Assembly: GCF_900141905.1 (NCBI RefSeq)
Contig: NZ_FQZF01000029.1
Coordinates: 1-64,000, forward strand
Origin: Muricoccus roseus
GTDB lineage: Bacteria; Pseudomonadota; Alphaproteobacteria; Acetobacterales; Acetobacteraceae
DNA length: 64,000 bases
Direction of reading: 5' to 3'
The notes under the pieces are model-generated. The model ran no database searches. It had not been told where the DNA came from and worked only from the letters and a program-made list of their open reading frames with translations. Below are positions 62,450 to 64,000 of this stretch, one piece after another (positions within the stretch are counted from its first letter, which is position 1; every line of letters starts with the position of its first letter). The position numbers and the translations under genes are program-made.

Positions 62450-63099
62450 TGCAGCCCTTCCGCGCCCTGACGGCCACCGCCTGCCCCTTGCCCCAGGCGA
62501 ATGTGGACACCGACCAGCTCATCCCGGCCCGCTTCATGAGCCGCCCGCGCAGCGCGGGCTATGGCGAGTTCCTGCTGCACGACCTGCGCTTCGGTGCCGA
62601 CGGCGCGCCGCGCCCGGGCTTCCCGCTGAATGATCCGGCGCGCGCGGGCAGCGCCATTCTCGTCGCCCGCCGCAACTTCGGCAGCGGCTCCTCGCGCGAG
62701 GCCGCGGCCTATGCGCTGCTGGACCACGGCATCCGCTGCGTCCTCGCGCCCAGCTTCGGCGACATCTTCAGCAGCAATGCCGTGAACAACGGCCTGCTCC
62801 CGGCGCGGCTCGAGGAGGAGGCCATCGAGGCGCTGCTCGCCTGGCTGGAGGCGGGCGGGCGGGAGGTGACGGTCGATCTCGAATCCCGCCTCGTTACAGC
62901 CGGCGACGCCCGCTGGGAATTCACCATCGACCCGGTCTGGCGCACGAAGCTGCTGAACGGCTGGACCGATCTGGACCTCACCCTCAGCCATGCGCCCCGC
63001 ATCGAGGCCTTCATCGCCGAGGACCGCCACCGCCGCCCCTGGGCATGGCTCGACCGGGCGGCCGGCCAGCAGGACGCGCCGGCCGGGCCCGGCCGGTGA
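62449..63099 (+). CDS. leuD: 3-isopropylmalate dehydratase-like small subunit
   Basis: The 216-residue swivel-domain subunit contains [48 protein letters not shown], the LeuD signature, and NGLLPARL. It pairs with the upstream LeuC-like protein. An 18-base palindrome (CCGGCC GGGCCC GGCCGG) at 63079-63096 overlaps its 3' end and could form a stem in the message. Confidence 0.93.
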   Translation: MQPFRALTATACPLPQANVDTDQLIPARFMSRPRSAGYGEFLLHDLRFGADGAPRPGFPLNDPARAGSAILVARRNFGSGSSREAAAYALLDHGIRCVLAPSFGDIFSSNAVNNGLLPARLEEEAIEALLAWLEAGGREVTVDLESRLVTAGDARWEFTIDPVWRTKLLNGWTDLDLTLSHAPRIEAFIAEDRHRRPWAWLDRAAGQQDAPAGPGR

Positions 63100-63218
63100 G
63101 CGCCTCCGCCCCGGCGCGGAGACGGACCGTGCGGCATGGTGCCGTCGCGGCCCGCCCGGAGGTGTGGTAAGCCCTTCGCGCGAGGATCATCGTCCCTCAG
63201 GGCGCGGAGAGCCGGTAA

Positions 63219-64000
63219 ATGGTGGTGGGCCGGGGTGTACAGTCGATCGAGGTCGGCGGACGCTTGCTGCAAGCCCTGGTGGCGTTCGGACAGCCCGCCA
63301 TGCTCCGCGACCTCGCCCAGGCCGCCGGGCTGGCCCCCGCCCAGGCCCATGCCTACCTCCTCAGCTTCCGCAAGCTCCAGCTGGTGGAGCAGGACGAGGT
63401 CAGCGGCCGCTACGCCCTCGGCCCCTTCGCGCTGGAAATGGGGCTGGCGCGAATGCGGAGCGCGCACCCTCTCCGCATGGCGAGTCAGGCCGGCGCGGAA
63501 TTCGCCGCCGAGACGGGGCTGATGGTGACCATCGCCGTCTGGGGAACGCATGGCCCGACGATCATCCAGGTGCAGGAGTCCAACCAGGCGATCCATGTGA
63601 ACCTGCGGGCCGGCTCGGTCTACACCATCACCGGCACCGCCACCGGCCAGCTCTTCGCCGCCTTCATGCCGCCCGCCCAGATCCGGCCGCTGCTGGAGGA
63701 GGAATTGCAGGGCACGGGCGGCACGAAGCGCAAGGTGGGGCGCGCCACCTCCGAGGCACGGCTGGAGCGGGACATCGCCGCCATCCGCGCGCTCGGCTAC
63801 TCCACCACCGAAGGCGTCCCGGTGCCCGGCATCAACGCCATCAGCGCGCCCGTCTTCGACCATATGGGCCAGATGCAGCTCGCCATCACCGCGATCGGCA
63901 ACGAGGACATGCTGGATTGCGGCCCCGACAGCCCGCAGGCGGGCGCCGTGCTGGCCCTCGCGCGGCGCCTCTCCTCCGAGCTGGGCTACCAGAACGCCGA
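63219..64000 (+). CDS. IclR-family regulator, cut by the right edge
   Basis: At least 260 residues are visible and the frame runs off the window. The HTH segment is VGGRLLQALVAFGQPAMLRDLAQAAGL and the effector domain includes TIIQVQESNQAIHVNLRAGS, GTATGQLFAAF and INAISAPVFDHMGQMQLAI. ATG 63219 follows an in-frame TAA directly upstream. It is the second IclR gene bracketing the CoA-transferase/LeuCD operon, same strand as leuD, 119 bases on, and probably senses a substrate of that or an adjacent pathway to the right. Confidence 0.88.
   Translation, partial: MVVGRGVQSIEVGGRLLQALVAFGQPAMLRDLAQAAGLAPAQAHAYLLSFRKLQLVEQDEVSGRYALGPFALEMGLARMRSAHPLRMASQAGAEFAAETGLMVTIAVWGTHGPTIIQVQESNQAIHVNLRAGSVYTITGTATGQLFAAFMPPAQIRPLLEEELQGTGGTKRKVGRATSEARLERDIAAIRALGYSTTEGVPVPGINAISAPVFDHMGQMQLAITAIGNEDMLDCGPDSPQAGAVLALARRLSSELGYQNA

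Noticed and set aside
61034-63099. LeuCD as the leucine biosynthesis genes
   Set aside because: No leuA or leuB is adjacent and the neighbours are catabolic; kept as possible but not preferred.

Overview
The window is about 70% G+C and gene-dense, with short gaps and many 1-4 nt stop/start overlaps. Gene content suggests a free-living alphaproteobacterium of the Acetobacteraceae/Roseomonas type: six orphan Bug (tripartite-tricarboxylate) solute receptors, aromatic and organic-acid catabolism, an alkanesulfonate system, a NepR-like protein and glycan genes. This placement is an inference from gene content. I saw no tRNA, rRNA, CRISPR array, phage or integrative-element core; the only mobile DNA is the tail of an IS5-type transposase at the left edge.

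Layout. 1-4 kb: IS remnant, a P-type cation ATPase and a universal stress protein. 4.1-8.8 kb (+): MarR regulator, benzoylformate decarboxylase, aldehyde dehydrogenase and a Bug receptor, a compact phenylglyoxylate/benzaldehyde operon with a strong operator palindrome in front. 8.8-15.3 kb: a lipoprotein, a hybrid histidine kinase with its receiver partner, an AI-2E-type permease and a DUF3597 protein. 15.3-20.2 kb (-): an ssuCBDA alkanesulfonate operon followed by a cupin and an Lrp regulator. 20.4-28.2 kb: homogentisate catabolism (maiA, a Bug gene, fahA, hmgA, an MBL-fold protein, a DUF2783 protein and an MhpA-like FAD monooxygenase) with a divergent MarR gene and a 19 bp operator between them. 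28.3-35.2 kb (+): a DadA-like oxidase, Bug, HyuA, HyuB, Bug.

35.2-41.1 kb: an intergenic repeat region with an unusually strong hairpin, a NepR-like protein, a small unknown, an erythromycin-esterase-family protein and mfd; a second hairpin of the same design lies at 41.03 kb. 41.1-47.5 kb (-): seven genes joined by six consecutive 4 nt overlaps (GT, nucleotidyltransferase, methyltransferase, PIG-L deacetylase, GT4, GNAT/CelD-type acyltransferase, methyltransferase). 47.6-52.8 kb: HAD phosphatase, GreB-type factor, GT61 glycosyltransferase, a GnT-I-like glycosyltransferase and UDP-glucuronate decarboxylase. 52.8-55.8 kb: prolyl oligopeptidase and an SMP-30 lactonase.

55.9-64 kb: an IclR regulator, Bug, a CaiB-type CoA transferase, an HMG-CoA-lyase-like enzyme, a second Bug, LeuC- and LeuD-like dehydratase subunits and a second IclR gene cut by the right edge. 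Together these encode a plausible route that hydrates or isomerises a branched dicarboxylate, activates it with CoA and cleaves it to acetyl-CoA plus a keto acid.

The best candidates for undescribed biology are the seven-gene overlapping operon at 41-47.5 kb and the LeuCD/CoA-transferase/lyase cluster at 56-64 kb.
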